Below are positions 8,825 to 17,897 of a stretch of DNA of 64,000 nucleotides, piece after piece. Numbering within the stretch: position 1 is the stretch's first letter; each line of letters opens with the position of its first letter. Origin of the DNA: Ruminococcus sp. YE71 (GTDB lineage Bacteria; Bacillota; Clostridia; Oscillospirales; Ruminococcaceae). Below the pieces are notes generated by a model. The model was not told the origin of the DNA, did not search any database, and saw only the letters and a list, made by a program, of their open reading frames with translations. A program made the position numbers and the translations under genes. The DNA lies in NCBI RefSeq assembly GCF_900119155.1, contig NZ_FPIR01000017.1:1-64000 (forward strand). The letters run 5' to 3'.

Positions 8825-9517
8825 TTGGTAGAATTCAAGGATGTATCCGTTACCTATTCGAGCGGCGTTGACGCTCTGAACAAGGTCAATCTGAAGATCA
8901 AGGACGGCGATTTTGCTTTTGTTGTCGGTTCGTCGGGTGCAGGTAAATCCACACTCATCAAGCTGATACTCAAGGAGATAGACGCGACTGAGGGCACGGT
9001 GATGGTCAACGGCTTCAACCTGTCCAAGCTCCGCCGCGGCAAAGTTCCCGCACTCCGCCGCACTATCGGCGTTGTGTTCCAGGATTTCAGACTGATACCG
9101 ACCATGACGGTGTATGAGAACGTGGCATTCGTGCTCAGAGTTATCGATGCGCCTGCGAAGTATATCCGCAGCCGCGTCCCTTACGTTATCAGCCTTGTGG
9201 GACTTGAAGATAAAGCAAAGAGCTACCCGACCGAGCTTTCGGGCGGTGAGCAGCAGAGAGTCGCCCTCGCAAGAGCGCTCGTCAACGACCCGAAGCTCAT
9301 CATCGCGGACGAGCCTACGGGTAATATCGACCCCGCACTCTCTTACGAGATCGTCGATCTGCTCAGGTCTATCAATGAATGCGGCACTACTGTGCTCATG
9401 GTAACTCATGAGCATGATCTTGTGCGCTATTTCGGCGGAAGGATCATCAATATCAACAAGGGCGTCATCGCCTTTGACGAGGTCATAGGAGGTACTAACC
9501 GAAATGAAGGCAAGTAG
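8825..9517 (+). CDS. ftsE: Cell division ATP-binding protein FtsE
   Basis: A 230-residue ABC ATPase that drives FtsX at the septum to activate wall hydrolases. Walker A is GSSGAGKSTLIK, the signature is LSGGEQQRVALARAL and Walker B is LIIADEPTGN, followed by VTHEHDLV. The start is TTG at 8825, placed 8 nt after GAGGTG; no ATG fits the family N-terminus. The length is typical. It overlaps ftsX by 14 nt. Confidence 0.96.
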   Translation: MVEFKDVSVTYSSGVDALNKVNLKIKDGDFAFVVGSSGAGKSTLIKLILKEIDATEGTVMVNGFNLSKLRRGKVPALRRTIGVVFQDFRLIPTMTVYENVAFVLRVIDAPAKYIRSRVPYVISLVGLEDKAKSYPTELSGGEQQRVALARALVNDPKLIIADEPTGNIDPALSYEIVDLLRSINECGTTVLMVTHEHDLVRYFGGRIININKGVIAFDEVIGGTNRNEGK

Positions 9518-10409
9518 TGCAAGATACCTTGTCGGACAGGGTATGAAAAGCATATGGAGAAACAGGATGATGTCGTTCGCTTCGTTCTGCATCATACTTG
9601 TTTCGCTTCTGATGGTGGGTATGTCCGTGCTTGTCACCATTAACCTTAACCGCATCATCAGCGGTATCGAGGATCAGTCGGAGGCGGCTGTTACCATCAA
9701 GGACGATATAGGCGAGGACAGACAGAAGGCTTTGCAGAAGGAGATCGAGGCACTGTCCAACGTCGCTACCGTCGAGTTCTACTCCAAGGACGAGGCGTGG
9801 AAGAACATGAAGAAGGATATGAGCGACGAACAGCAGGACCTTTTCCGCTATGCTGACGACAACCCTCTGCCCGATACTTTCCGCGTTACCGTAAAGGATA
9901 TCAGCCTGATGGCTGACACTTCGGTGCAGATCGAGCTCCTTGACGATGTTGACTCGGTAAAGAGCCCGACACAGTTCGCTGACGTTCTCGTATCCATCAA
10001 GAATATCCTCATGATAATCATGACCTGCGTCATCGCAGCGCTTATCGTGGTATGTCTCATCATCATCTCGAACACCACAAGAGCAAGCGTTTTTGCAAGA
10101 CGCAAGGAGATCAATATTATGAAGTACGTTGGTGCTACCAACACCTTTATCCGCATACCTTTCTTTATCGAGGGCATGGTAGTCGGCATCTTCGCTGCGG
10201 GCGCGGCACTGCTGCTGACAAAGTTTGCCTACGAGGGTGTGTACAACATCTTCAAGAACGATATGAGCCTCTGGTCGATACTCGGTATCGATAACCTCTA
10301 CCCGTTCGCAAAGATGTTCGTGAAGGTAACTGCTTCCTACATCATCGCTGGAGCGGTCATCGGCGCACTGGGTACTTCCATAAGCGCAAGCAAGCACCTT
10401 AAAGTATAA
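9504..10409 (+). CDS. ftsX: Cell division protein FtsX
   Basis: A 301-residue membrane subunit of the FtsEX complex. There is one transmembrane segment at about 25-48, an extracellular loop domain (about 50-165) and three C-terminal transmembrane segments (about 170-200, 220-245, 270-292). The usual FASFCIILVSLLMVGM and FARRKEINIMKYVGATNTFI segments are present. It overlaps ftsE by 14 nt. The M23 peptidase gene that follows 74 nt later fills the place PcsB or CwlO occupies as FtsEX partner in other Firmicutes. Confidence 0.95.
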   Translation: MKASSARYLVGQGMKSIWRNRMMSFASFCIILVSLLMVGMSVLVTINLNRIISGIEDQSEAAVTIKDDIGEDRQKALQKEIEALSNVATVEFYSKDEAWKNMKKDMSDEQQDLFRYADDNPLPDTFRVTVKDISLMADTSVQIELLDDVDSVKSPTQFADVLVSIKNILMIIMTCVIAALIVVCLIIISNTTRASVFARRKEINIMKYVGATNTFIRIPFFIEGMVVGIFAAGAALLLTKFAYEGVYNIFKNDMSLWSILGIDNLYPFAKMFVKVTASYIIAGAVIGALGTSISASKHLKV

Positions 10410-10483
10410 ATATCGCCAAAAAGACAGGCGGGGTGCAGATCAGAGGGCAGATGCCCTTCGTGTGCAAAGGAGGCGTGCTGTAA

Positions 10484-12118
10484 ATGAAAACAGCAGCAAA
10501 AGCAAGGCTGAAAAGAATAGCGGCTTATGCGCTCGCGATATCTGTCGCGGCAGCAGCATTTACCGACGCCGCTTCTATCAGAACGATGGCGAATTCTTCG
10601 TCGTCCTCGCTCAGCTCTGATGTTGACGCTAAGGACAAGGAGATAACCAGCACCGAGAACGACATTGCCGATCTCGAAAAGAAACAGGCAGAACTTGACG
10701 CTAAGCTCAAGGAGACTGAGGGCAATATCGCCGCTCAGGAAGAGCGCAAGAAGCTCGTTTCCGAGCAGATACTTACTATCGAGGCTACGCTGCATAAGCT
10801 GGCGGAGTCGATAGGCGAACTCGAAAAGTCGATCCGCGAGACCGAACAGGACATCGCACGCAAGGAAGCGGCTGTCGAGTCGAAGAAACAGGAAATAATC
10901 GAGGGCGTGGACGGCCTTAAAAAGCGTCTGCGCGTGATGTACATAGCGGGAAGCGATTCGTACACGGGTATCATCGTGGGTGCGGACAACTTCTACGATA
11001 TGCTCATGAAGATAGAGCTCATCAAGCGCGTGGCTAATCACGATAACGAGCTTATCGACAACCTCATGGAGCTGAAGGCTCAGTACGAGGAAGAAGAGCA
11101 GGAACTCAGCATCCAGAAGGGCAAGCTGGAGGACGAGCTCGGTACTCTTCAGGACAGACGCAACAAGCAGACTCTCCAGAAGCAGAAGCTCGAAGCTCTC
11201 TACCGCGAGAGCGAGCTCTCTATCGGCGTGCTCAAGTCCGATAAGGAGAATTATGAGAAGAACAAGGCTCAGATAGACGCCGAGCACGCGAAGTTTGAGG
11301 AAGACCTCATGAAACTCTTCGAGGAGCGCAAGAAGCTCGAAGAAGAGGAAAAGAAGAAAAAGGAAGAGGAAGACAAGAAAAAGAAGGACGACGACAGCTC
11401 GTCCTCCAAGGGCGATACCACAAGCTCGAAGGGCGGCGGTTCGACTTCATCGACTTCTACCTCGACCTCTTCAAAGTCTGCCGATGATACAAGCTCGCAG
11501 ACCTACGACGACAGCAGCAGTCAGGATGACTCAAGCAGCACGTCGTATGAGCCCGACAGCAGCAGTGAGGATGATTCAAGCTACTACTACGAGGAGGATT
11601 CTTCGGAGGATGACAGCTACGACGATTCTTCTTCCGAATCGGGCGGCGGTCAGACTAACTATTATGATGACCCCAACGAGCCTTACGGCTACGTTCGCAA
11701 GACCAACTTCACATGGCCTGTGCCCGGATACTACTACATCTCTTACGGCGTAGGCTGGAGATGGGGCGCTTACCACGCGGGTATCGACATCTGGTCGGAG
11801 GGTATCAGAGGCCATAATATCGTGGCTGCGGATTCGGGCACGGTCATCCTTGTGTCCAACACCTGTACTCACGACTGGGGCAAGAACGGCTCCTGCGGCT
11901 GCGGCGGCGGTTACGGCAACTACTGCATCATCGACCATGGCGGCGGATGGTGGACGCTCTACGGCCATTCCGAGGGCATCATTGTGTCACAGGGTCAGTA
12001 TGTAAAGCAGGGTCAGAAGCTCGGTACTGTCGGCTCGACAGGTTACTCGACAGGCCCGCATCTGCATTTTGAAGTGCGTAAGGACGGCGTGGCACTTAAC
12101 CCGTCGGACTACGTATAA
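10484..12118 (+). CDS. Coiled-coil M23 peptidoglycan endopeptidase (FtsEX partner candidate)
   Basis: A 544-residue secreted wall hydrolase with a signal peptide at about 1-37. Residues 45-300 form a long coiled coil like PcsB/CwlO/EnvC, ending in a Lys/Glu run (about 285-303). Residues 303-390 are a Ser/Asp/Tyr-rich linker. The M23 domain has zinc ligands His431 and Asp435 (HAGID), His495 (LYGHS) and His526/His528 (HLHFE). An unusual insertion at 460-477 holds Cys461, Cys471 and Cys473 in CTHDWGKNGSCGCGGG. AAAGGAGG precedes the ATG. Its place after ftsEX suggests that FtsX controls it. It probably cuts cross-linking peptides; no bond specificity can be read. Confidence 0.92.
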   Translation: MKTAAKARLKRIAAYALAISVAAAAFTDAASIRTMANSSSSSLSSDVDAKDKEITSTENDIADLEKKQAELDAKLKETEGNIAAQEERKKLVSEQILTIEATLHKLAESIGELEKSIRETEQDIARKEAAVESKKQEIIEGVDGLKKRLRVMYIAGSDSYTGIIVGADNFYDMLMKIELIKRVANHDNELIDNLMELKAQYEEEEQELSIQKGKLEDELGTLQDRRNKQTLQKQKLEALYRESELSIGVLKSDKENYEKNKAQIDAEHAKFEEDLMKLFEERKKLEEEEKKKKEEEDKKKKDDDSSSSKGDTTSSKGGGSTSSTSTSTSSKSADDTSSQTYDDSSSQDDSSSTSYEPDSSSEDDSSYYYEEDSSEDDSYDDSSSESGGGQTNYYDDPNEPYGYVRKTNFTWPVPGYYYISYGVGWRWGAYHAGIDIWSEGIRGHNIVAADSGTVILVSNTCTHDWGKNGSCGCGGGYGNYCIIDHGGGWWTLYGHSEGIIVSQGQYVKQGQKLGTVGSTGYSTGPHLHFEVRKDGVALNPSDYV

Positions 12119-12172
12119 CGACAGTTTTCGCACGCAGTACGTGCTAAAATAAAATCAAACCCGTACATACAC

Positions 12173-12200
12173 GGGTCCGAACGAAAAATCGTTCGGACCC
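12173..12200 (+). terminator. Strong hairpin between the two M23 genes
   Basis: A 12-bp perfect stem (GGGTCCGAACGA / TCGTTCGGACCC) with an AAAA loop, followed by a weak TTGTTGTG tract. It may be a partial terminator or a 3' stability element separating the two paralogues. Confidence 0.65.
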
Positions 12201-12245
12201 TTGTTGTGCGTAAAAACTTCTTTAATTTAAGGAGAGCGCTCGGTT

Positions 12246-13592
12246 ATGAACAGACTGAACTCGATCAAAAGAATACTGACCGTGCTTGTGCTGTGCCTTA
12301 CTGCTGCGGCTTTTTCGTCCGCTGCCGAAAGGCTGCCTGTTCATGCCGAAAACGCTGAGGAAGAGAGCACCGAGAGCACAGACGATACCGCCGCCGAGGA
12401 GGATGTCTACGAGAGCAGGCTGTCGGAGATAGGCGACAGGCAGGCAATCCTTGAGGAACAGATGAAGGCTGCCGACGACGGCATGAAGTCCGAGCAGGAA
12501 AAGCAGATGCTGGTGCTTGAGGAGATAAGCATCCTCAACGAGAAGACCGAGGTCATCAACTCCTACCTGACCGAGATGGAGATGAAGCTGTCCGCCGAAA
12601 GGCGCAACGCACAGGCTCTCTCCGAGGAGATAGACGAGGGGATAGCTGCGTATAAGCTCAGGCTGAGGGCGCTGTACCTGGCCGGAGATATGAGCTATGG
12701 CGATGTCCTGCTGGGGTCGGGTGACTTCTTCGATATGCTGATGCGCTCGGAGCTGCTCAAACGCGTGACCGACTACGACGCGAAGGCTCTCGACTCGCTG
12801 GTGGCAAAGAAGGCGGAGTATGACGCCAAACTCATCGACCTGCAAAAGCAGGAGGGCAAGTACGACGACCAGATCCTCGCGCTGTCGATGGAGCGCAAGC
12901 GGCTCGCCGAGCTGTACGATTCCAGCGCCGAGACCAAGGCGATGCTCAAGGACAAGATGGAAAAGCTGGAGAGCGACGAACGTAAGTTCGAGAACGAGGT
13001 GTTCTCCTATGAGGGTATCCTCAGCGACCTGCTGAAGGGCACGTATATCAGCGAGGTGGACGAGGCGCAGCGCCTCGTGACCGAGAGGGAAGTGACCGTC
13101 GTGCTCGAGCAGCTGCACAACTCCATCAAGACGAAGGAGCAGGCAGGCATCGAGATACCGAAGAGCGAGTGCCGCTACGACTTCAAGTGGCCGGTGGCAG
13201 GGCATACCTATGTCTCGTCGGGCGTCGGCGCGAGATGGGGCAGCTATCATACGGGTCTCGACATCCCCGGCGAGAGCGGATTCCCGATAACGGCGTCCGA
13301 AGCGGGCGAGGTGGTGCGTACCAACAATTCATGCACCCACAACTACGGAAAGGACGGCTCCTGCGGCTGCGGAGGCGGCTACGGCAACTTTATAATCATA
13401 GACCACGGCAACGGCTTCCTGACCCTCTACGGGCATCTTACGCAGGGTCTGGTGAAGGTCGGCGACAAGGTCGAGCGGGGTCAGCAGATAGGTCTGATGG
13501 GCTCGACGGGTTATTCGACGGGAACCCATCTGCATTTTGAACTCAGGTATAACGGATATATCACGAATCCTGCTAATTTTGTGACTTTCTAA
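12246..13592 (+). CDS. Second coiled-coil M23 peptidoglycan endopeptidase
   Basis: A 448-residue paralogue of the preceding gene with a shorter linker. A signal peptide (about 1-30), acidic segment and coiled coil (about 50-290) lead directly to an M23 domain with HTGLDI, LYGHL and HLHFE zinc motifs. The same Cys-containing insertion (CTHNYGKDGSCGCGGG) is present at the same place. Ribosome-site sequence GGAGAG lies shortly before the ATG. The two proteins align along the coiled coil (RLRALYLAGDMSYGDVLLG versus RLRVMYIAGSDSYTGIIVG), so a tandem duplication is likely. The loss of the Ser/Asp linker suggests a different reach into the wall. Confidence 0.92.
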   Translation: MNRLNSIKRILTVLVLCLTAAAFSSAAERLPVHAENAEEESTESTDDTAAEEDVYESRLSEIGDRQAILEEQMKAADDGMKSEQEKQMLVLEEISILNEKTEVINSYLTEMEMKLSAERRNAQALSEEIDEGIAAYKLRLRALYLAGDMSYGDVLLGSGDFFDMLMRSELLKRVTDYDAKALDSLVAKKAEYDAKLIDLQKQEGKYDDQILALSMERKRLAELYDSSAETKAMLKDKMEKLESDERKFENEVFSYEGILSDLLKGTYISEVDEAQRLVTEREVTVVLEQLHNSIKTKEQAGIEIPKSECRYDFKWPVAGHTYVSSGVGARWGSYHTGLDIPGESGFPITASEAGEVVRTNNSCTHNYGKDGSCGCGGGYGNFIIIDHGNGFLTLYGHLTQGLVKVGDKVERGQQIGLMGSTGYSTGTHLHFELRYNGYITNPANFVTF

Positions 13593-13620
13593 AACGAATA
13601 AGTTAATATACTCTATATTG

Positions 13621-13652
13621 TATGGGGCTGACTTTGGTTTGCCCCATATTTT
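13621..13652 (+). terminator. Terminator after the M23 pair
   Basis: Stem TATGGGGC / GCCCCATA with a 12-nt loop, then TTTTG. It starts about 28 nt after the stop. Confidence 0.8.
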
Positions 13653-14133
13653 GTCGATATTGACTTGAAATATGTTGCCCTCTGTTGTGATTTTAAACAA
13701 CAAAATGTTTAAAACAGACCTAAATTGCGTGGGGACAGCGTAAATAATACACTAATATTACAAGTGAAAACAGCAAAAGTCCAAAAAAACGGATTTGTTT
13801 ACACAGAAAATACCCGAAAATTACAAAACGGTGCGAAAACGATTGAAATAAGCAAAGTGTTTAAAAAATTCATATACTTTTGTGCTTATTTTACATAGTA
13901 AAATGGAGAATAACGAAAAATAATGGACAAATTCGCACTTATCGAAAACCTTGTCGGGCTCCTGACGGGAAATTTGTGAGACAAAGTGTAAAAATCGGAA
14001 TTCAGCCCTCCAAGTTGTTACAAAAGAATATCAAACCGTAAATAACTATGGTAAAACTGCACAAATAGCAGACGTGAAATTAGTGCATACATACATATTT
14101 TATTACACCGCGGAAGAAAATTTGCAAAAACAC
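13653..14133. other. AT-rich non-coding gap of about 480 bases
   Basis: No open frame with a ribosome site and no structured RNA was recognised on either strand. A GCGAAAACGAT at 13833-13843 resembles half of the operator-like sequence at 14240. Confidence 0.4.
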
Positions 14134-14162
14134 TTGAAATCCACGAAAATATATTGTACAAT
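14134..14162 (+). promoter_or_regulatory. Promoter of the LacI-regulated transport operon
   Basis: TTGAAA (14134-14139), 17-bp spacer, TACAAT (14157-14162), with a leader of about 125 nt before the lacI-type gene. Confidence 0.7.
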
Positions 14163-14242
14163 TTGATTAACGGAAACGAAAGGGTACCACAAAGAGGCAG
14201 ACACTTCGACCCGTAAAACGAATAAGGATATATGTTAAGGCG

Positions 14243-14266
14243 AAAACGTTTTATGTAAACGTTTGC
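14243..14266. promoter_or_regulatory. Double LacI/CcpA-type operator candidate
   Basis: Two CG-centred palindromes lie side by side: AAAACGTTTT (14243-14252) and GTAAACGTTTGC (14255-14266, with AAACGTTT at its core), centres 13 bp apart. TGTAAACGTTTGCC resembles the cre consensus for CcpA. A TATAAT at 14268-14273 follows directly but lacks a good -35. Autoregulation by the adjacent LacI protein is the simplest reading. Confidence 0.55.
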
Positions 14267-14293
14267 CTATAATCGTGAGGGGGTGGTGCCAGG

Positions 14294-15307
14294 ATGGTTT
14301 CGCTGAAAGACATTTCCGTTCGCTGCGGAGTATCGATAGCTACGGTCAGTAAAGCGCTGAACGACCATAAGGACGTCAGCTCGCAGACCAAAGAACGCAT
14401 CATTAAAACAGCAAAGGAAATGGGCTATTTCCCGAACTCACAGGCAAGGGCGCTGAAAACGAACCGCACCTACAATCTGGGCGTTATGTTCTCGGATGAG
14501 GCAGGCAGGGGCCTGACACATGAGTTCTTCGCAAAGGTGCTGAACTCGTTCAAGACCGAGGCTGAACTTTCGGGATACGATATCACCTTTATCAATAAGA
14601 ATATCGGCGGAAGAAAGATGTCTACATATGAACACTGCCGCTACAGAAATGTGGACGGCATAGTGATAATCTGTACCGATTTCTCGGATCCCGATGTTTA
14701 CGAATTGATAAACGGGGAGCTTCCCGTTGTGACTATCGACCATATCTTCGAGTGCCGTTCGGCAGTTGTTTCAAACAACGAGTCGGGCATGGAGGAACTG
14801 GTGAGATACGTTCACAGCCTGGGTCACACAAAGCTCGGTTTCGTGCAGGGCAAACGCTCGGCAGTTATGGAGAAACGACTCGGGGGCTTCTGCAAGGCTT
14901 GTATGTCGCTGGGACTTGAAATAGACCAGAGCAAGCTCGTCTGCGCAGAATACCACAGTCCGCAGCTCACTTACGAGGTCACCCGTAAACTGATGCAGCA
15001 GCCCGACAGACCGACCTGCGTGTTCATGCCCGACGATTACTCGGCGATAGGCGGCTACAACGCGATAAAGGATCTGGGACTCAGTATCCCCGACGATGTA
15101 TCGGTGGTCGGCTACGACGGAATCGAATTCTGCGAGTTTCTTTCGCCGAAGCTTACATCTTATAAGCAGAACACCGCCGACATCGGGGCACAGGCGGCAA
15201 GAAAACTGATCGCACAGATCGACAGCCCCACGACCACTTTCACTGAGGTCATCAGTGTTGAGGGCGAGATCCAGGAAGGCGGATCCGTCAAGGTCATCAA
15301 CAAATAA
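14294..15307 (+). CDS. LacI-family transcriptional regulator
   Basis: A 337-residue repressor-type regulator. Residues 1-50 are the LacI helix-turn-helix and hinge (SLKDISVRCGVSIATVSKALN, then SQARALKTNRTYNLGV). Residues 58-335 are a periplasmic-binding-protein-like sugar sensor with GIVIICTDFSDP and SVVGYDGIEFCEFLSPKLT. AGGGGG lies upstream of the ATG. It is followed by a sugar-binding lipoprotein and two permeases in the same direction, so it very likely controls their expression in response to the imported oligosaccharide. The sugar cannot be told from the sequence. Confidence 0.93.
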   Translation: MVSLKDISVRCGVSIATVSKALNDHKDVSSQTKERIIKTAKEMGYFPNSQARALKTNRTYNLGVMFSDEAGRGLTHEFFAKVLNSFKTEAELSGYDITFINKNIGGRKMSTYEHCRYRNVDGIVIICTDFSDPDVYELINGELPVVTIDHIFECRSAVVSNNESGMEELVRYVHSLGHTKLGFVQGKRSAVMEKRLGGFCKACMSLGLEIDQSKLVCAEYHSPQLTYEVTRKLMQQPDRPTCVFMPDDYSAIGGYNAIKDLGLSIPDDVSVVGYDGIEFCEFLSPKLTSYKQNTADIGAQAARKLIAQIDSPTTTFTEVISVEGEIQEGGSVKVINK

Positions 15308-15374
15308 GGCATTCACAGAGCAATTCGGCTCTGAAATTATAAGAAGCAATGCAATTTTAAGGAGGAAATTTATT

Positions 15375-16823
15375 ATGGCACAGCTCAAGAGATTTCTGGC
15401 AGGCACAATGGCACTCTGCGTAGCAGGTTCGCTCATGACCGCTTGCGGCGGAAGCGAAGACAAGGATTCCAGCAACGGCGGAGCTGCAAAGTCCGCCGAC
15501 GGCAAGAACAGCATCGCTGACGTATCCGCAGCAGATACCGAGAAGCTCAAGGAAGAGAACACCGGTAAGAAGTACAACATCTACTGCTGGAACACTGAGT
15601 TCCAGAGCAGATTCGAGACCTACTACTGGCCGAACAAGGACGAGGCTCTCTGGGACGGCGTAGAGGTTAACTGGGTAATCAATCCTAACGACGACAACAA
15701 CTATCAGATCAAGCTGGACGAGGCTCTCGGCAAGCAGAACAAGGACGGCGGCGACGACAACGTTGACCTGTTCCTCGTAGAGGCTGACTACTGCCAGAAG
15801 TACGTTACTTCTGATGCTTGCCTCGACGTAATCGGTGAGGTTGGCGTTACTAAGGACGACCTGAAGAATCAGTATGCCTACACTCAGGAAGCTATGACTG
15901 ATGGCAACGGCACTCTGAAGGGTGTTTCCTGGCAGGCTACTCCGGGTCTGTTCATGTACAACGCTGAGTACGCTAAGCAGGTTCTCGGTACTGACGATCC
16001 TGCTGAGGTACAGAAGGCAGTTGCTGACTGGGACAAGTTCGCTGAGACCGCTCAGAAGATGGCAGACGCAGGCATCGCAATGGTAGCTGGTTTTGACGAT
16101 ACTTACAGATGCTTCTCCAACAACGTTGCAGGTCCTTGGGTTCAGGATGGTAAGGTTGTAATCGATCCTCAGATCGACGAGTGGGTTAAGCAGACCAAGG
16201 ATTACACCGACAAGGGCTACAACAAGAAGGCTTCCCTCTGGGATGAGACCTGGACTGCCGGTCAGAAGATCGACGGCGGCGTATTCGGTTACTTCTATTC
16301 TACATGGGGCATTCCTTTCTGCCTGCTGCCTAACACCCTTGACAAGTCCACCGATGAGGGCGGCGAGCTCAAGGAAGGTAACGGCGGTTACGGTAAGTGG
16401 AGAGCTTGCGAAGGTCCTCAGGCTTACTTCTGGGGCGGCACATGGATCTGCGGTGCATACGGTTCCGATAACATCGCTATCACCAGAGATATCATGCTGA
16501 AGCTTACCTGCGACACCGATATCATGGCTAAGATCACTGAGACCGAGCAGGACTACACCAACAACAAGGAAGCTATCAAGAAGCTGATCGACGGCGGTTA
16601 CACCAACCCGTTCCTCGGCGGTCAGGATCACCTCTCGCTCCTCTCCTCTGCAGCTGAGAACATCAACATGAGCGGCAAGCTTTCTGCTTATGACCAGGGC
16701 TGCAACGAGACCTTCCAGGGCGCTATGAAGGACTACTTCAACGGCAACTCCAGCTATGATGAGGCTCTTGCTAAGTTCAAGACCGATATCAAGACCAAGT
16801 ACGGCGATCTTACTGTAGATTAA
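15375..16823 (+). CDS. ABC sugar-binding lipoprotein (with LacI regulator)
   Basis: A 482-residue extracellular solute-binding protein of the carbohydrate uptake (CUT1) type. The lipoprotein signal ends at LMTAC, with lipidation at Cys24. AAGGAGG lies before the ATG at 15375; the frame is open further upstream but has no ribosome site there. It captures an oligosaccharide and delivers it to the two permeases downstream. It is homologous to the binding protein at 43 kb, sharing FWGGTW versus CWGGTW and LGGQDHLSLLS versus LGGQNMFDVFT. Codon choice is strongly biased, as expected for an abundant protein. Ligand unknown. Confidence 0.92.
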   Translation: MAQLKRFLAGTMALCVAGSLMTACGGSEDKDSSNGGAAKSADGKNSIADVSAADTEKLKEENTGKKYNIYCWNTEFQSRFETYYWPNKDEALWDGVEVNWVINPNDDNNYQIKLDEALGKQNKDGGDDNVDLFLVEADYCQKYVTSDACLDVIGEVGVTKDDLKNQYAYTQEAMTDGNGTLKGVSWQATPGLFMYNAEYAKQVLGTDDPAEVQKAVADWDKFAETAQKMADAGIAMVAGFDDTYRCFSNNVAGPWVQDGKVVIDPQIDEWVKQTKDYTDKGYNKKASLWDETWTAGQKIDGGVFGYFYSTWGIPFCLLPNTLDKSTDEGGELKEGNGGYGKWRACEGPQAYFWGGTWICGAYGSDNIAITRDIMLKLTCDTDIMAKITETEQDYTNNKEAIKKLIDGGYTNPFLGGQDHLSLLSSAAENINMSGKLSAYDQGCNETFQGAMKDYFNGNSSYDEALAKFKTDIKTKYGDLTVD

Positions 16824-16864
16824 TAGACGATCCCAAGTGATCTGATCATATCAGTAAAAATCGG

Positions 16865-16898
16865 GGGGACTGAGGAGTACCTCAGTCCCCTTCTTTTT
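16865..16898 (+). terminator. Hairpin between binding-protein and permease genes
   Basis: An 11-bp stem GGGGACTGAGG / CCTCAGTCCCC with loop AGTA and a TTCTTTTT tail. As the permeases follow without a clear new promoter, it probably acts as a partial terminator that keeps binding protein in excess. Confidence 0.85.
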
Positions 16899-16935
16899 AC
16901 TTCTTCTTTACTAAATATTGTAGGTGAATAATTAA

Positions 16936-17883
16936 ATGAAAAAGAAGACGATCAGCTACGCTAAATGGGGTTACATATTTCTGATCCCGTTTTTTGTGGT
17001 TTATTTTATTTTCTCGTTCCTGCCTTTGATCCAGACCTTTGGCTACAGCTTCCTTGATTATGTTGTAGGTCAGGGTACGGTAAAAAGCATAAGAGACCCC
17101 GGAGCAGGGGACAGCACCATTATCAACAACGGCTTCTGCGGTTTTGCTAACTACTCTGCTGTTCTCAAGTCCGATGGTCTGTTCAGCCTTTCGTTCAAGA
17201 ATACTGTAATTCTCTGGCTCGTAGGCTTCGTTCCGCAGATCATCGTTTCTCTGCTGCTTGCTTCCTGGTTCACTGATATCAGACTCAAGCTCAAGGCTCA
17301 GGGATTCTTCAAGACTGTTATCTATCTTCCGAACGTTATCATGGCATCGGCTCTCTCGCTGCTGTTCTACTCGCTGTTCACTCAGGACGGCGCTCTTGAT
17401 ACACTGTTCGGCAACCCTGTTCTTCTCACGAAGATCTGGGGCGCAAGAGGTGTTGTTGGTTTCATCAACTTCCTGATGTGGTACGGTAATACTACCATAC
17501 TTCTTATGGCTGCTATGATGGGTATCGATACCTCGCTTTATGAGGCTGCACAGATCGACGGCGCGAACCCCTCTCAGGTGTTCTGGCAGATCACCATGCC
17601 TCTTATCAAGCCTATTCTTGCATACGTACTCGTAACCTCCATGATCGGTGGTTTGCAGATGTACGACGTTCCTTACCTCATCGGCGGTACTTCGGGTAAC
17701 CCGTCCGGCGTTCTTCAGACGCTCGTATCGCAGATCCAGCTCGGTAAGAATTCGTCCGTCGGCAGAGTTTCCGCACTTTCCGTTATGGTATTCATCGTTT
17801 CTGCTATCCTCGGCTTTATCACTCTTAAAGTTATGGATGACCAGAGCATCAGAACCAGATACGGCAAGAAGAAGAAAAAGTAA
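16936..17883 (+). CDS. Sugar ABC transporter permease, MalF type
   Basis: A 315-residue inner-membrane permease with six predicted transmembrane segments (first at about 15-37). The EAA motif that docks the ATPase is EAAQIDGANPSQVFWQITMP. Lys-rich ends (MKKKTIS at the start, KKKKK at the stop) fit cytoplasmic tails. It pairs with the MalG-type subunit 14 nt downstream. No ATPase gene is in this operon; related Firmicutes importers use a shared MsmK-like ATPase. Confidence 0.93.
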   Translation: MKKKTISYAKWGYIFLIPFFVVYFIFSFLPLIQTFGYSFLDYVVGQGTVKSIRDPGAGDSTIINNGFCGFANYSAVLKSDGLFSLSFKNTVILWLVGFVPQIIVSLLLASWFTDIRLKLKAQGFFKTVIYLPNVIMASALSLLFYSLFTQDGALDTLFGNPVLLTKIWGARGVVGFINFLMWYGNTTILLMAAMMGIDTSLYEAAQIDGANPSQVFWQITMPLIKPILAYVLVTSMIGGLQMYDVPYLIGGTSGNPSGVLQTLVSQIQLGKNSSVGRVSALSVMVFIVSAILGFITLKVMDDQSIRTRYGKKKKK

Positions 17884-17897
17884 GGAGGTAAGTTCAC

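Noticed and set aside
15255-15374. Upstream extension of the sugar-binding protein at 15.4 kb
   Set aside because: The extension overlaps the end of the LacI gene and lacks a ribosome site. AAGGAGG and a lipoprotein signal fix the start at 15375.
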